Assembly (NCBI GenBank): GCA_949128115.1
Contig: OX421967.1
Location: 61,764,855-61,828,854, forward strand
Origin: Anaspis maculata
Lineage: Eukaryota; Arthropoda; Insecta; Coleoptera; Scraptiidae
Length of the DNA: 64,000 nucleotides
Reading direction: 5' to 3'
Positions within the stretch are counted from its first letter, which is position 1. Each line of letters starts with the position of its first letter. Positions 1 to 12,911 of this stretch are shown piece after piece. Under the pieces are notes generated by a model, which saw nothing but the letters and a program-made list of their open reading frames with translations, did no database searches and had not been told where the DNA came from. Position numbers and translations under genes: made by a program.

Positions 1-1090
1 GTGACGCACAGGGGGCGCCGCCGTCGCCAGTGCCACCGCTGCTTAATTATTAAAATGTCATTAACAAATGCGTCATGCTGTTGCGTGCGGTAAATCGATT
101 TTTCCGTCCGCGTTCGTGACGATTAAAGGTACAATGTACGTAATAAACGTGCTGGTAATAGGTACATAATTTTTATCACACACATGTCCCTTTGATGTGA
201 CCGTTGCCGTAAATGATAGATGGCGCCCCTTTTTCCGTCAAAAAAAAAATCGCCTTGCTCGCTTGCACAGCCTCCTATAACTTTTGAATCGGGTTGGTTC
301 AATCGCGAAGCTCTTTCCGGCTACGTCCTCCATAATACCGCCGAAGAATTGGTGCCGCTTTTATTATTTCCGACATTTATCGTTCAATTTACAATAAATG
401 CCTCTCGGTGCCGTAAAAAAATATATGGACTACACCCCCCCCCCCCCCCCCTCCTGCCTTCCGCCTTCGCGTGGTCCTCTCTCCCTGCCGCGTCCTTTAA
501 TTCGTTTTATGGCAGATATACGTTTAATGACGTTGCATAAAACATTTAACGGGCCGTGCTAAGCCACCCCCCGCTTTCCCCGCAGCCCTCCTTGGATGTA
601 TGGTGGTAAAAACGAACGTTAACGAAAATTACTTATCAAATTCTCGAATGTAGAAGGAACATAATAATTTATATCTTTGGTTGTTTTCTCTCTTTCTCTC
701 TCGCGAGCGTGGTGCGTCTTTATTAGAAACGCTGGCGCTCGGTTTGGCTTTGGCTTGAGGGCATCGCAGGCGGCTGTGGATAGGGGTAGGGGAGAGGGTG
801 GCACTGGTACATTTCCCTTGCGATTCATTGCATTTTTATTGGGCGCGGTCGTGATCGCGATGCTAACTCGATTCATTGTTCTCGTTATGATTTTGTACCA
901 TACAAGGCAATGCTTTTACGGTGGATACAGCGTATTTAGAAATGTTTCTGTACAAAAATTGCACGTTTCGAACAATCGAAACTTCAATCATTCATCTAGT
1001 TGAAAAATCAAAAGGCTCTTTTGTATTTATTTTGAATTTAAAAAAAAAGTTTTCGCCAATTGCGTTGCCAGAAATATCAAGGCCGGAATA
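1..1090. other. Unique low-complexity DNA, no gene seen
   Basis: No open frame here resembles a known protein; the short overlapping frames on both strands at about 620-1000 show no domain. A run of 17 C lies at 435-451, and a short TC-rich stretch lies near 684-703. No RNA gene could be recognised by eye. Confidence 0.5.
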
Positions 1091-4000
1091 GCTGGTACTG
1101 GATAGTTCTGCACTGACGCGTCCTGATAAAGACGAAGCGATTGCTGAATTTCTTGAAATTCGTAACGAAACGTCACTGATTTTCTAAGGAATTTTCAAGG
1201 ACTCTTACGACCATTCTAGAGATTTCTGAAGATTCCTCAAGATTACCAATATTTTCTAAGGATCCCTTGATATCCCTACAGTTCCTAGGGATTAAAAAAA
1301 GGCTTCTATTTCAATGAGACTGCTGAGAATGAGAATGAGATTTCTCTGAGCTTTTCCAGAATTCCCAGAACTCTTTCAAGTTTCCTGAAGTTGCTTGCAC
1401 TTTTAAGCTCCGCAGAGCTTCTCTTGGAATCTTATATTCCCCTTGAGGTCCAGAGTTCTTTTTCAATATTCAAACCTTCAAAGTTCTCCAATTTGTACAA
1501 AAGATGTCATTTGTGCTACTGAATTCCCCGTGGTGCCCCCGCTAAGTTCTCTTCGAGTTCCTCTACAGCTTTCCAGAAATACATCAAGTTTCCCAGAGTC
1601 GCATACATTTCTCAGCTCCTCGGAGCCTTTCTCTGGATATTATTTCTTTCTGAGGTCAACATGCCTAGAAATTTCTTGGAGTTCATCCAGCATATTCAAC
1701 TCCTACTGAGGTCATCTCACGTGTACACAAAGATCCCTTCTGTGACCAAATGGAGACTGGAGAGCCTTGATAAGCTTTTCAGAAATTTGGATCGTTCCGG
1801 AATCATTCGGAGTTCATTCAGTTTCCATGAAAACGTTCAGTTCCCTTCGAGGCCAGAGTTCTCTTTCAATATTCAAAACTTTGAAGTTCGTAAACTTGTA
1901 CACAAGAGGTCACTTTTGCGGCTGAACTCCCCATAGTTGCTCTGCTAAGTTTTCCTTATATTTGCAGTTTTCCAGAACTCCCTAGAGTTTCCTAAAACTG
2001 CTTACATCATTAGCTCCTCAGTTCTTCTCTTGGAATATCAAGTTTCTTCCTGAGGTCACAATTCTGAGACATTTCTCGTAGTTTCTCCAATATTCAATTC
2101 CAATTGAGGTCTTTTCATTTGTTCAAAAACGTCCTTTCTGCGGCTGGATTGAGAACTTTGCTAAACTGTCCATAGTTCTTCTAAATTTAGCTGGAATCAT
2201 CCGGAGTTCCTCCGGAGTTTCCTTGGAAAAATTCAGTTCCTCTTGAGGTCCACGGTTTTCTTTCAGTAATAAAACCCTCGAAATTCTTCAATTTGTACAA
2301 AAGATGTCACTCTTGCGACTGAATTCCCCATAGTTGCTCTGCCAAGTTCCCCTTGTGTTCTCCTGGAGTCTTGGAGAACCCCTGTAAGTTTTTCAAGTTG
2401 GATCCAAGAGTTGATTACAGTTTTGAGCTCCTCGTAAAAGAGGTAATTTTTGCTACTGGATTAGCTTCTTTGGAGTTTTTTTTCCAAGTTTTTCAAATTT
2501 GCCCATGTTTTTCAACTCTTCGGAGTCTTTCTTGGAATATCAATTTTCTTTCTGAAAATTCCTGAAAATTTCTTGGAGCTTCTCCAGAAAATTCAATTCC
2601 AACTGTTATTTTCTCACTTGTACGAAAAGTTCCCTTCTGCGACTAAATTGAGAGCCTTGCCAAGCTCTTCAGAATTGTTCTGGATTTTCTCGGAAAAGCT
2701 CGAAATAATTTGGAGTTCAGAGTACTTTTTCAATATTCAAACTTTAAAGTTCTTGAATGTGTACTAAAGAATTTCTTTCTGCGAATGAATTCATCATAGT
2801 TCATCTGGAGTTTTTTCAGAATTTTCCGGAGTTCTCCAAAGTTTCCCCACAACATCAATTTCAATTCACCTTGAGGTTCTCCAATTTGTATCAAAGAGGT
2901 CACTTTTGTTACTGAATCCATCTCATTTTACCTGCTATTTTCCAGAGTTCCTTTGAGATTTTCCGAAATTCTTCCGAAATCCCCAGATTTACTTGGCTCA
3001 GTTCATTGAGAGTTCCTTTAGATTTTTCAATAATTCTTGCAAGCTCCCCATATTAATCAACTTCCCTTGATATCCTCTAATTTTAACAGGAATGTAGCTC
3101 CTGTTATTGGGCGTCTTCAACTTGTATGAAAGACTTGCGGGACCGAATTCCCAAGAGTTACTTGACTTAGTTCTTTCAGAGTTCTTTTGGGTTTTTACGG
3201 AATTCTCCCAAGTTCCCCAGATTATTAAAATTTCCTCAATATCTTTTGATTTTCACTAAAAACACAGCTTTTGTTGTGAGGCTCCTGTAACTTGTACAAA
3301 AGAACTGTGCCACCGAATTCCCTACGGCTACTTTACCAAGTTCTTTCAGAGTTTCTTTGAGTTTTCCAAGACTCTTTCAAAGTTCCCAGATAAATAGAAT
3401 TTCCTTAATATCCTCAGATTTCCACAAAAAAAATATTTGTGCTTTTGATATTGAGCTTCTTCCACTTGCACAAAAAAAGGTGGTAGGAGCTTCACCACGG
3501 TTCCTCTTGATTTGGCAAGAATTCCTAGGAGGTACCAAGAGCTCCCTAAGTTTTCCTTCATTGTTCTTGTTCAAGAAAAATGGCTTTTTTTACTCAATTT
3601 ACTGGAAGTTTTTCCGGAATTCGTTAGAGTTCCCCAGAGCTACACTAGAATATCCAATCAGCTTAGAGGTTCAATTACCTGTACAAAATACTTTTGCAGC
3701 CAAATTTCTTGGAGTTTCTTCACTAAGTTTTTCTACAGATCCTGTTGGTCTTCCAGAATTCCTCAAAATTCCTCAGAGTTGCTCGGAATTCTCCAGAGGC
3801 ATTCCAGAGTATTTATTTCCACTTGAAGCTCTCTAACCTGTATAGACTAGATCACTTTATTGCGACAAAATTTACCAGAATCCTTCTGACGAGCTCCACT
3901 TGAATTTTGACGGTTTTTGCCAGACTTCAATAGAAATTTCCTTGAATATTCAGTTTCCTCAAAGATATACAGATCGAAACTGTTGAACTGGCAAAAATCA

Positions 4001-4860
4001 AGTCTTGTTTGAGAGTAAATTCCCCACAATTTGTTACTGAGTTTTTTAAAAGTCATTTTTGTTTTTTCCAGAATTCACTGAAACTTTCAGCATTCACCGG
4101 AACGTTCCCGAGTTTTCTGAGAAAATTGAGTTCCACTTCATGTTCTCTGATTCGTACATAAACGATCACTTTGATTATGGAATTCCCAGCAGCCACCCCG
4201 CTGAGTTGGAGTTCCTTTGGATTTTCCCAACAGAATTTTTTGGAGTTTCCTGGAGGGCTCTTTCTATTCAGAATATTTACTCCAATATACGAGAATGGTC
4301 ACTTTTGCGACTGAAACCCCCGGAGTTCCCCGAGTTTCTTCTGGAGTTCTCCAGAACTCTTTGAGTCTCCCAGAATTTATATAATAAAAGTCGGCTCTTG
4401 CGATTGATTGTCCTGCAATTCGCTTGCTGAGTTCGAGTGACTTTGGGTCTTTTGAAAGATTCCCAATTCCCCAGAATTCTCCTGGAATAATCAGTTTCCT
4501 TAGATAAAATAGAAATAGAGATCCGGTAACTTACAGAACACAACTTCAACTTGTACAAAAAACTTTTGGAATTGAATTACCTGGAACTCCTTGGATAAGT
4601 TCCTCCAGAGTTTCTGTGGGTTTTTCAGAACTCCTTCGAAGTTCTTCTTTGGAGTTTCCCAGAGGTCCTCCAAGATGTTCAGTTTCACTTGAGGTTCCCT
4701 AACCTGTACAGAGGTGATTACTTTCTCGCGACAGAATTTCCCTGCTTATTTTGACTTGAATTCCACTGGCTTATTCATACTTGAATGGAATTCCCCGAAG
4801 TTTCGTAGAATATTCAGTTTTCCTCAATTAAAACTCTGCTACTGGCACAGATTAGAAACA
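1090..4860 (+). repeat. Minisatellite A block, degenerate
   Basis: The stretch is built from recurring words such as GAATTCC, CAGAGTTC, CTTGTACAAAAGA and TTTTGCGACTGAATTCC. The CTTGTACAAAAG-type anchor recurs at about 1490, 1718, 1894, 2117, 2290, 2620, 2757 and 2885, so the unit is irregular at roughly 130-230 bp. The same family reappears in both orientations at 46350-51640. Open frames inside it carry only repeat-encoded residues and look non-coding. Confidence 0.85.
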
Positions 4861-7800
4861 TCTAAGAATTTATAAGCAGTTCTCAAGATTCTATGGAATT
4901 TCTAAAGATTTTGATGAAATTTCTGGATATTTCCACGAGATCTCTAGAAGTTTTTAAGGATTCCCAAAGATTTCTAGATTATTAACGAGACTCGACGAAG
5001 TTTTACGATTCGTAAGAAATTTTTGAAATTTCCAACAATTTTCAAGAATTTCCATGAGTTTCTGGAAATTTCCAAGGGATTTCCAAAGATCTCCGAAAAT
5101 TTCTACAAGAGCTTTAGGAAGTTTTGAAAATTTCTACGATATTCTTGGAATTTCCAAAGATTTTCACAATTTATTACAGATCTCTGAATATTTCTACAAG
5201 AATTTGGAGAGCTTCTGACAATTTCCACAAGATTTCTGATGATTTTCTTTCATTTTTCAACTTCATTCCCTCTTTCGATTGAGTTTATTTTCAAGAATTC
5301 AGGGATTTCTGAAGATTTGTATGGGGCGTTTTGGAAATTTCTGGAAGATTTCTACGGATTTTCGAAGATTTTTGCTGGATCTCTACGGATTTGTTGATTA
5401 GTATGAGAATCCTGAAAATTGCTCAGTATTTTTGGAAATCTCTATTGATTTTTGCTGATTTCCACGGGATTTCCAAGGACTCCGAGAATATTTCTGGAAG
5501 CTTCTGGAGAGACTTCTTGGCATTTTTCCAGGACTCCCAAAAATTTTTATTGATGTCTCAAGATTTCTACGGGATTTCTAAGGATTCCCAAAATATTCCT
5601 GGAAGATTTTGAAGAGATTTCTTGAGAATTTTTCAGAACTCCCGGAAATTTCTATTGATGTCTCAAGATTCCTACTGGATTTCCAAGGATTCCGGGAATA
5701 TTTCTGAGAGATTTTGAAGAGATTTCTTGAGATTTTTTTAGGATCCAAAAATTTCTATTGATGTTTCAAGATTTCTACGGAATTTCCAAGCATTCCGAGA
5801 TTATTCCTGAAAGATTTTGAAAAGAGATTTCTTGAGATTTTTTCAACAAGATTTCTACGGGATTTCCAAGGATTCCGAGAATATTTCTGAAAGATTTTGA
5901 GGAGATTTCTTGAGATATTTTCAAGATCAATCAAAATTTTTTATTGATGTCTCAAGATTTCTACGGGATTTCTGAGGATTCCGAGAATATTTCTGAAAGA
6001 TTTTGAGATTTCATGAGATTTTTTCAGGATCCAAAAATTTCTATTGATGTTTCAAGATTCTTACGGGATTTCCAAGGATTCCGAGATCATTCCTGAAAGA
6101 TTTTGAAAAGAGATTTCTTGAGATTTTTCCATCAAGATTTATACGGGATTTCCAAGGATTCCGAGAATATTTCTGGGAGATTTTGAAGAGATTTCTTGAG
6201 ATATTTTCAAGATCAATCAAAATTTTTTACTGATGTCTCAAGATTTCTACGATTTCTAGAAAGATTCTGGAAAGAGATTTTTCGAGATATTTTTTCAGGA
6301 CTTCCAAAATTTTTATTGATCTCTCAAGATTTCTACGGGATTTTCAAAGATTCCGAAAATATTTTTGGAAGATTCTGAAGAAATTTCTCAAGATTTTCTT
6401 AGGACTCCCAAAAATTTTCATTGCTGCTCAAATTTTTACGGGATTTCTAAGGATTCCGAGAATATTTCTGGAAGATTTTGAAGAGATTTCTTGAGATTTT
6501 TTTCATCAAGATTTCTTCGGGATTTTCAAAGATTTCGAGAATATTTCTGAAAGATTTTGAAGAGATTTCTTGAGATATTTTTTCAGGACTTCCAAAATTT
6601 CTATTGATGTCCCAAGATTTCTACGGGATTTTCAAGGATTCCGAGAATATTTTTGAAAGATTTTGAAGAGATTTCTCAAGATTTTCTCAGGACTCCCAAA
6701 AATTTCTATTGCTGCTCAAGATTTCTACGAGATTTTTAAGGATTTCGAGAATATTTCTGGAAGATTTTGGAGAGATTTCTTGAGATTTTTTGGGATCCAA
6801 AAATTTCTATTAATGTTTCAAGATTTCTACGGGATTTCCAAGGATTCCGAGATTGTTTCTGAAAGATTTTGAAAAGAGATTTCTTGAGATTTTTTCATCA
6901 AGATTTCTTCAGGATTTTCAAGGATTCCGAGAATATTTCTGGAAGATTTTGAATAGATTTCTTGGGATATTTTTTCAGGACTTCCAAAATTTCTATTGAT
7001 GTCTCAAGATTCCTACGGGATTTTCAAGGATTCCGAGAATATTTCTGAGAGATTTTGAAGAGATTTCTTGAGATTTTTTCAGGACTCCCAAAAATTTCTA
7101 TTGATGTCTCAAGATTTCTACGGGATTTCCAAGGATTCCCAAAATATTTCTGAAAGATTTTGAAGAGATTTCTTGAGATTTTTCAAGATATAAAAATTTC
7201 TATTGATGTTTCAAGATTTCCACGGGATTTCCAAGGATTCCGAGATTATTCCTAGAAGATTTTGAATAGAGATTTCTTAAGATTTTTTTATCAAGATTTC
7301 TACGGGATTTCCAAGGATTCTGAGAATATTTCTGAAAGATTTTGAAGAGATTTCTTGAGATATTTTTTCAGGACTTCCAAAATTTCTATTGATGTCTCAA
7401 GATTCCTACGGGATTTCCGAGAATATATCTGAAAGATTATGAGAGATTTCTTGAAATTTTTCAGGACTCCCAAAAATTCCTATTAATGTCTCAAGATTTC
7501 TCCGGGATTTCCAAGGATTCCGAAAATATCCTTGAAAGATTTTGAAGATTTGTTGAGATTTTTCCAGGACTCCTTGAAATTTCTATTGATGTGTCAAGAT
7601 TTCTACGGGATTTCCAAGGATTCCGAGAATATTTCTGAAAGGTTTTGAAGAGATGTTTTGAAATTTTTTCAGGAAATATTTAGATTTCTACAAAATTTTC
7701 AAGGTCTTCAAAAGATTTTCACGGGGTTTCTAGGGAATTATAAGCAATTCGTATTGATTCTCAAAGGTATTTAGAGATTTCTCAAGATTTCTACAAAACT

Positions 7801-8130
7801 TCGTGGAATTTCTCAAGATTTTTGGACATTTCTACAAGATTTCCAGTGAAAAATGAAATTTTATAAAGAGGAAATCCTTAAGATCTGCACGGGTTTTTTA
7901 TGAATTATCAAATCTCTCTACAATTCCCAAAAGTTTCTATGCATTTCTGTAGATTTCAGCGGAATACCTTGGAATTTCCAAAGATCAGTATGAGATTTCA
8001 AGGTACTTTGGAAAATGACGAGAACTTCGAAAAATCTCCAGGGAGTTTCAAAGACGTCTGTGAGATTTCTCGAAATATTTACGAGATTTCTGAAGATTCT
8101 GTGAGAATTTCTGATTTCGGGTAATCCATA
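4860..8130 (+). repeat. Tandem repeat B, ~105-bp unit
   Basis: A unit containing TTGATGTCTCAAGATTTC, CGGGATTTCCAAGGATTCC and GAAGAGATTTCTTGAG repeats head to tail. Measured anchor distances are 105 and 103 bp (5551, 5656, 5759), and a shortened unit of about 83 bp is interspersed. Copies become degenerate toward both ends (4860-5500 and 7650-8130). The short open frames are repeat-encoded. Confidence 0.9.
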
Positions 8131-9560
8131 TATCCGACGCTATTAGCTTTCGAGGCCAGGATAGGCAAATGATTGTTGGCAAAAAATTACATAATCGGAC
8201 TACTGGCAGTTTTTTGTACATTTTTTATAAATTACACGTGATTTCACTTCACTAGCTAGGTATATCCGATCGAAATTCTTCTCTTTTTCCGATCTTGCTA
8301 TCCCGGACATGATCATTTTTCATTTGCTTGTAATTGCAGAGCTTTGTCGAAAAGGACGGCGATCAAATCCTTTTGGGATAAGTCTCATACAAATGCGTTC
8401 TTCCAGATGCGATCAACTTCCCACACCAACAGAACCTTCTCTCCCAATTTAAACGTTGTTTGATAACCTTTCGTGCACTCCGAAAGATACTTTTCGCCTC
8501 TATCTGCCGTCTTTGCCGCTGCTCCTCCATTAGCACAGGGCGTGCTAATAATAAAAGCAGGGATGGCTCTTCGGATGGGGCATTTTAAGGATAATTGCCA
8601 GAGACTGAGCACGTACTGCGTCAGTAATTAAATCAAGACGCTTTGTTACTTCCATCTCTATACCACTTGATGTTACATGAGATTGCGTTTATGCTGGAAG
8701 TCATTCGATTATTTCGATTTCAAAGGTACATTTCGAAGGTGTAACTCGTTGGGTTTCAAAAATATAACTCTTCAAAAGTATAACTGCTTCGATCGAGTGA
8801 TAAATCTGATAAGGGCTTCACGCTCGGCATCACGTTTTGCACCCAGTCAGCTTTTGTGGTTTACCGTCGGGCGATGCCTGAATACTTTATTATTTATGAT
8901 ATAACTGTACTCATATCCAGGTGCATGCCACAGGTATACCGGGCCATTTAAAAAGGGGGCTTGTTCGATTTGTATGTCTTTTTTATTCGTGGGTATACTA
9001 ACGCAGGTAGAGCCATTATATTGACACAGGTAAAGTGGCGAAACCAAATAGTTCTGTCAAACTTGAGATATACCATTCAAGTTTCGTTTTTCGATTGTGT
9101 ACCTGGCATTTTATATGAAAATATTTCAATCAGGGTTTACTGTGTCTACATAATAGAGTTTAGAAAATAAATAATGACGATTATAGAAAATAAGTAGAAT
9201 ATTAGAAACAATTATTCCAGTAAGATCTTGTAGATCAAACGCCTACATCGAGAAAATATTTTTCTCTTCAACTAGAAAAAAAGCATCATTATTTCGATAT
9301 TATCTCAAGTCAAAACATCATTCCAGGCTTATTGGATAATCTTTTCGCTCCACTACCAAGGCTTTTCACAATTCTTGTCTTTTATAGTGCGATTCAGTGA
9401 AAATAACCATTCTATGAACGCTCCGTTGTGTAAAAAGAGCCAGTCTGGGATTCGAGAGAAGTGCTATGGAAATTTGGAATCCAGGAAATCTGTAGGAGTA
9501 ATATGACTGATTAATTATGGCTGTTTGAGGAAAGTGATCAGAAAACAAGGCACAACACAA
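8130..9560. other. Unique DNA without recognisable gene
   Basis: This is non-repetitive sequence between tandem repeat B and satellite C. Frames of up to 75 codons exist on both strands (for example 8385-8612 minus and 8677-8904 plus), but none shows a recognisable domain. Regulatory or exonic content cannot be excluded. Confidence 0.5.
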
Positions 9561-9743
9561 AAAGTAATTCTACTGTCGCCTCCAGACAAGCCAAAAGCTC
9601 AAACCACAAGGCAAAAGCACAATTTGTCGCCTTTCGGCGATGGTTCAATAACTTAGAAAGAATCAAATCATTTGATTTTTTTTTCGCATTTAGCAATAAT
9701 TGCTATTGTCTCCCAAAATACAAGAATAGTAGTTTTTCTGCCG
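9560..9743 (+). repeat. Satellite C, left stub interrupted by the Polinton
   Basis: The sequence matches satellite C at 21843-24240: the TGTCGCC...ACAAGCCAAAAGCTC motif, the CGGCGATGGTTCAATAAC motif and the CCCAAAATACAAGAATAGTAG motif appear in order. It stops mid-monomer at CTGCCG and resumes in phase right of the transposon, which shows that the Polinton inserted into a pre-existing satellite. Confidence 0.9.
9738..9743 (+). repeat. Target site duplication, left copy (CTGCCG)
   Basis: The hexamer CTGCCG directly abuts the left terminus. Removing the element and one copy restores an uninterrupted satellite C monomer, which in other copies reads CTGTCG at this place. Confidence 0.95.
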
Positions 9744-10895
9744 AGTAGAGAGAGAAGAGGGCGACTGAATCAAGTCTCATTACCCGTAATTACAGAGGAG
9801 GTAATTACGACGTCGGTAATTAGACCGGTCCTACCGCTCTACAGTACACTCTTTAGGGTACGACGCCGGGTGCTATAGAGACGTGATATGGGTCAGGATC
9901 CTGAAACCGAGCTCATTAATTATTGAGGTAATTACTAGAGAGGTAATAACACCCTGAGAGTATGTGCACACCAGTTTTACCGTTGCGAGCTTGAACCCGC
10001 GGTTTACCTGGACCGTCGCTTTCCTCCTCCTCCTCCTCTTCATGCCTACCGCTGCAGGTGCAAGCAGAGGCAGTGGTAGGTGAGCGTGCCAACACGCTTT
10101 CTCAGTCGAACCTTCGTCGTTTCCATTTGTTCTGCGGTTGAAGGAGCGAGATGGAGCGTACGGGTCGCGTTCCCTCCTCGTGTACATAGCTCCACCGATG
10201 CAAGCCTCTAGAGACAATGGCAGGTGCATGTGCCATCGTGTCTTCTCAGTCGAACCTCCTCCGACACCGTTTGCGCTATATTGGTAAGAGCGAGATGAAG
10301 CGCTGCCATCCTCTTAACACAGCTCGACCAAGCGCACAGCGGTAGGTCTTCTCCTCTCGCGCTCGGTTCTACCTGCTCTGCACGGCACAAAACCGCCGGA
10401 TCGTGTTTTATGGCTGCTTCCAATCGAACATGCGAAGGAGTCACAAAGGTAGGTCCTTCGCAAGGTCCTGATGGTCGGAGGTCCTTGCACATATTGGGGG
10501 CATGAGCGCTGCATCTGAGAGAGAGAGAGAGAGAGAGAGAGAGCTATTTCGCTCCCCATCTCTGTCTATCATCCTATGCGCTGGCGGTCCAGCCAAACGC
10601 AGGTGTTTATGCATCGGTGAAATCGGTGTACGGTTTCATTTATCGACGCTCACAACATGGGAACGAAGGGATGCACGGCGCTTTAAAAAAATCAATGAGA
10701 GGAGGTACCTAATTTTTCCATATGACCGCTACGTCGCAATGTTTTAATCATAGCAAGGAGGGAGAATATGAAATAGATATGGAAGCAGAGGTGAGGCGCA
10801 CAGCGTTTTAAAAAAATTAGATGAGGTACCTAATTTTTCTGAGATGAGATATCTAATTTTTCTATATGCTCGCTACGTCGGAATGTATTAACCAA
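9744..10895 (+). repeat. Polinton left terminal inverted repeat
   Basis: The core, 9744 to about 10602, is almost identical to the reverse complement of about 20978-21842 and includes a (GA)n tract near 10516-10543. Further in, similarity is patchy. A module containing GAGGTACCTAATTTTTC and CGCTACGTCG occurs twice here (about 10670-10791 and 10791-10895) but only once on the right. A fragment resembling the inner core (CTGTCTATCATCC) recurs near 11265-11278. Open frames at 9873-10229 and 10208-10492 lie inside the repeat and have mirror copies on the right. They probably reflect repeat conservation, not genes. Confidence 0.9.
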
Positions 10896-11764
10896 AACAA
10901 GTCGACATGCTCTGGACAGATGAACCGATACATAGCTAACTGTTGTACTAATCATCATGATGTTTTTGATGGTAGGGGGTAATAGATACCTCGGTACATC
11001 ATCTAGCTGTGTTTTAACGGCCATTTTTACCTTCGTCACAATTCAAAAATTCAAATATTCAAATCCACTATTGGTATGATATCCCCTGCCAGAGGGTGGA
11101 GGGTAGGGAGCGGCGGGTGGTAAACCGGGATTGTTCGATGAGGTGAGCGAAACTGCATGTTAGATATAGCTCGTCTATGGATTGTAAACCGGCGAATTAA
11201 GGGCTTTTTCTCGCGAGAAGACCTAAGCGCCGCATGTGACAAAGCGCGCTATATCGGCTCCATCCCTGTCTATCATCCCACAGCGACATGGATATATTTG
11301 AGGCCTGTTAGATGCATAAGGTGAGGTTTCCGACCGAGGGTCTGCAGGTATAAAGTGCTATTATCATACAAAACCGATAGGTACCTGTTCTTTAAAAAAT
11401 TCATGCTCTCAAAGCTCGGGGTATATTATAGAATTATGTGCCATCATAGTTTCGAGGAAAATGGTGATATGATGATGGTGTATGGAGATAATTCTACGAG
11501 CACTTTGGAAAAACCATTTAGCAACACAACGAGACGGCTTCTATACCACTTTCTAAAGCATGGGGAAGCAGTGCCACTTGAATGAAAACTACGAGTGCAC
11601 TCGCTTTTTTTTTTATAAACCCAGCTGTGAATGAGCATAATGAGCACCGTTTACCTGGGATCGCATGGTTTAGCTGTAAAGATGTTGTGGGGTATGAGAC
11701 AGTTCGGCATGCGTTAATTAGCAGTAGCCGTTGAAAAAAACCAGGCAATCATTTTTTCAAGAGT
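10896..11764. other. Polinton interior without recognised gene
   Basis: This is 0.87 kb between the left terminal repeat and the first minus-strand gene. Short frames (for example 11355-11585 plus) show no recognisable domain. This side of a Polinton often carries the DNA polymerase gene; no remnant of one is visible. Confidence 0.5.
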
Positions 11765-11769
11765 TTTAT

Positions 11770-12429
11770 TCAAAAATTAATACATGTCTTCAGTCGTTCA
11801 TAATCCGATAATACATCGTCGTAGTGTAGTTCGAGGAACTCTAGCATGCATGAAACTTTTTCATTAGATTTGAAACCAGCCAAAATCTGTTTGAGAACTT
11901 TATACATAGAAACGTTCGAGTTCGATACATCGCTCGTTATTTTAAAGGAGCTTGATAATAAATCAGTATAAAATTTTTTAAAATTCATTGATTCTAGAGC
12001 CTCTAATCTATAGCTAATGATATCTCTCATTCGTGCAATTTGTTGTAGAAAATTTTCATGCAGATAGACGGTCTGGGCCCTGCTATGTAGATGTCCGATG
12101 CCTGCAGATGAACCCAATTTTAGAGTATAGTTCTCGAAAATTTTCATATCACCATTCGGAACGTTCGAAGTTGATGCAGTCGAAGAGGGTAAGAGCTCTA
12201 TTAATTCACTCCATTCCCGCATGGTGAAAGATATTCGGCTCGAATTTGCATGCGATATGATGATGATTGCTGGTGAGAGTCCTCTGGCGATGCTAAGCCC
12301 AACTCGTATCCTTGCAGCTGATCCGTTCAGAGTTGTTTGATATAGTAATTCGGTCTCTTGAACGATGGCTTCGTCATAATACCGTAACATTTTTTCGATA
12401 GACTGCCAGGGGCTGAACAAGGTGGGCAT
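11770..12429 (-). CDS. Polinton protein of unknown function, 219 aa
   Basis: This is an intact frame from an ATG at 12429 to a TGA at 11770-11772; a polyadenylation signal AATAAA (minus strand, 11770-11765) overlaps the stop. I do not recognise the family with confidence. The middle has hydrophobic beta-like stretches followed by a segment ending SFTMREWSELIELL (around residues 85-100), which vaguely resembles the end of a PC4-type single-strand DNA-binding fold. The C-terminal half looks helical, with many Leu, Lys and Glu. It is the leftmost gene of the minus-strand group and is separated from the integrase by a minisatellite. A role in DNA binding or replication is only a guess. Its integrity inside a young element argues that it is a real gene. 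Confidence 0.6.
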   Translation of the reverse strand: MPTLFSPWQSIEKMLRYYDEAIVQETELLYQTTLNGSAARIRVGLSIARGLSPAIIIISHANSSRISFTMREWSELIELLPSSTASTSNVPNGDMKIFENYTLKLGSSAGIGHLHSRAQTVYLHENFLQQIARMRDIISYRLEALESMNFKKFYTDLLSSSFKITSDVSNSNVSMYKVLKQILAGFKSNEKVSCMLEFLELHYDDVLSDYERLKTCINF

Positions 12430-12850
12430 CTCTCTTTGTTTGACGTTGGTGCTGGCGATGCTATGGAGATGTTTACGATGCTTATAATGCTAGTTGCTTA
12501 TCTCGATATGCCGGTGATGATCCTTACGTTGATATGACGATAGAGGTGATGATGCTTGCGATGATATGACGATAGCGAGGGTGATGAATATGATAATATG
12601 ACGTTGTTTTATGATGAAATAACGTTAGCGGTGATGATGCTTGTGATGATATGGCGATAGCGGTGATGATCCTTACGTTGATATGACGATAGAGATGATG
12701 ATGCTTGCGATGATATGACGATAACAGTGATGTTGCTTTATGATGATATGGAGTTGCTGGTGATGTTATCACGTTGTTGGTGATGATGGCTACGTTGCTT
12801 ATGGCGATAGCGCTGATGGAGTTTATGACGGCTGTGATCGGGACGTTTTT
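12430..12850 (+). repeat. Minisatellite inside the Polinton, 150-bp/30-bp unit
   Basis: A ~30-bp word of the type TGATGATGCTTGCGATGATATGACGATAG repeats imperfectly. A larger ~150-bp period is visible from the GGTGATGATCCTTACG anchor at 12512 and 12662. The array lies between the integrase and the 219-aa gene. The open frame at 12524-12772 is repeat-encoded. Confidence 0.8.
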
Positions 12851-12911
12851 GCTCCAGACACCTTATTTCACCGGCTCTCTGACGTTAAGTGTGATCGACG
12901 AGGTTGCTGGT

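Noticed and set aside
4860..8130. Regular short repeats resembling a CRISPR array
   Set aside because: The units are contiguous and similar over their whole length with no unique spacers, and the genome is eukaryotic.
8385..8612. 75-codon minus-strand frame
   Set aside because: No recognisable domain, start context or neighbouring exon; too short to support a gene.
9873..10492. Two open frames of 94-118 codons in the left terminal repeat with mirror copies at 21019-21713
   Set aside because: They are conserved only because the terminal repeats are nearly identical; composition (Arg/Ser/Leu-rich) and lack of any domain suggest non-coding DNA.
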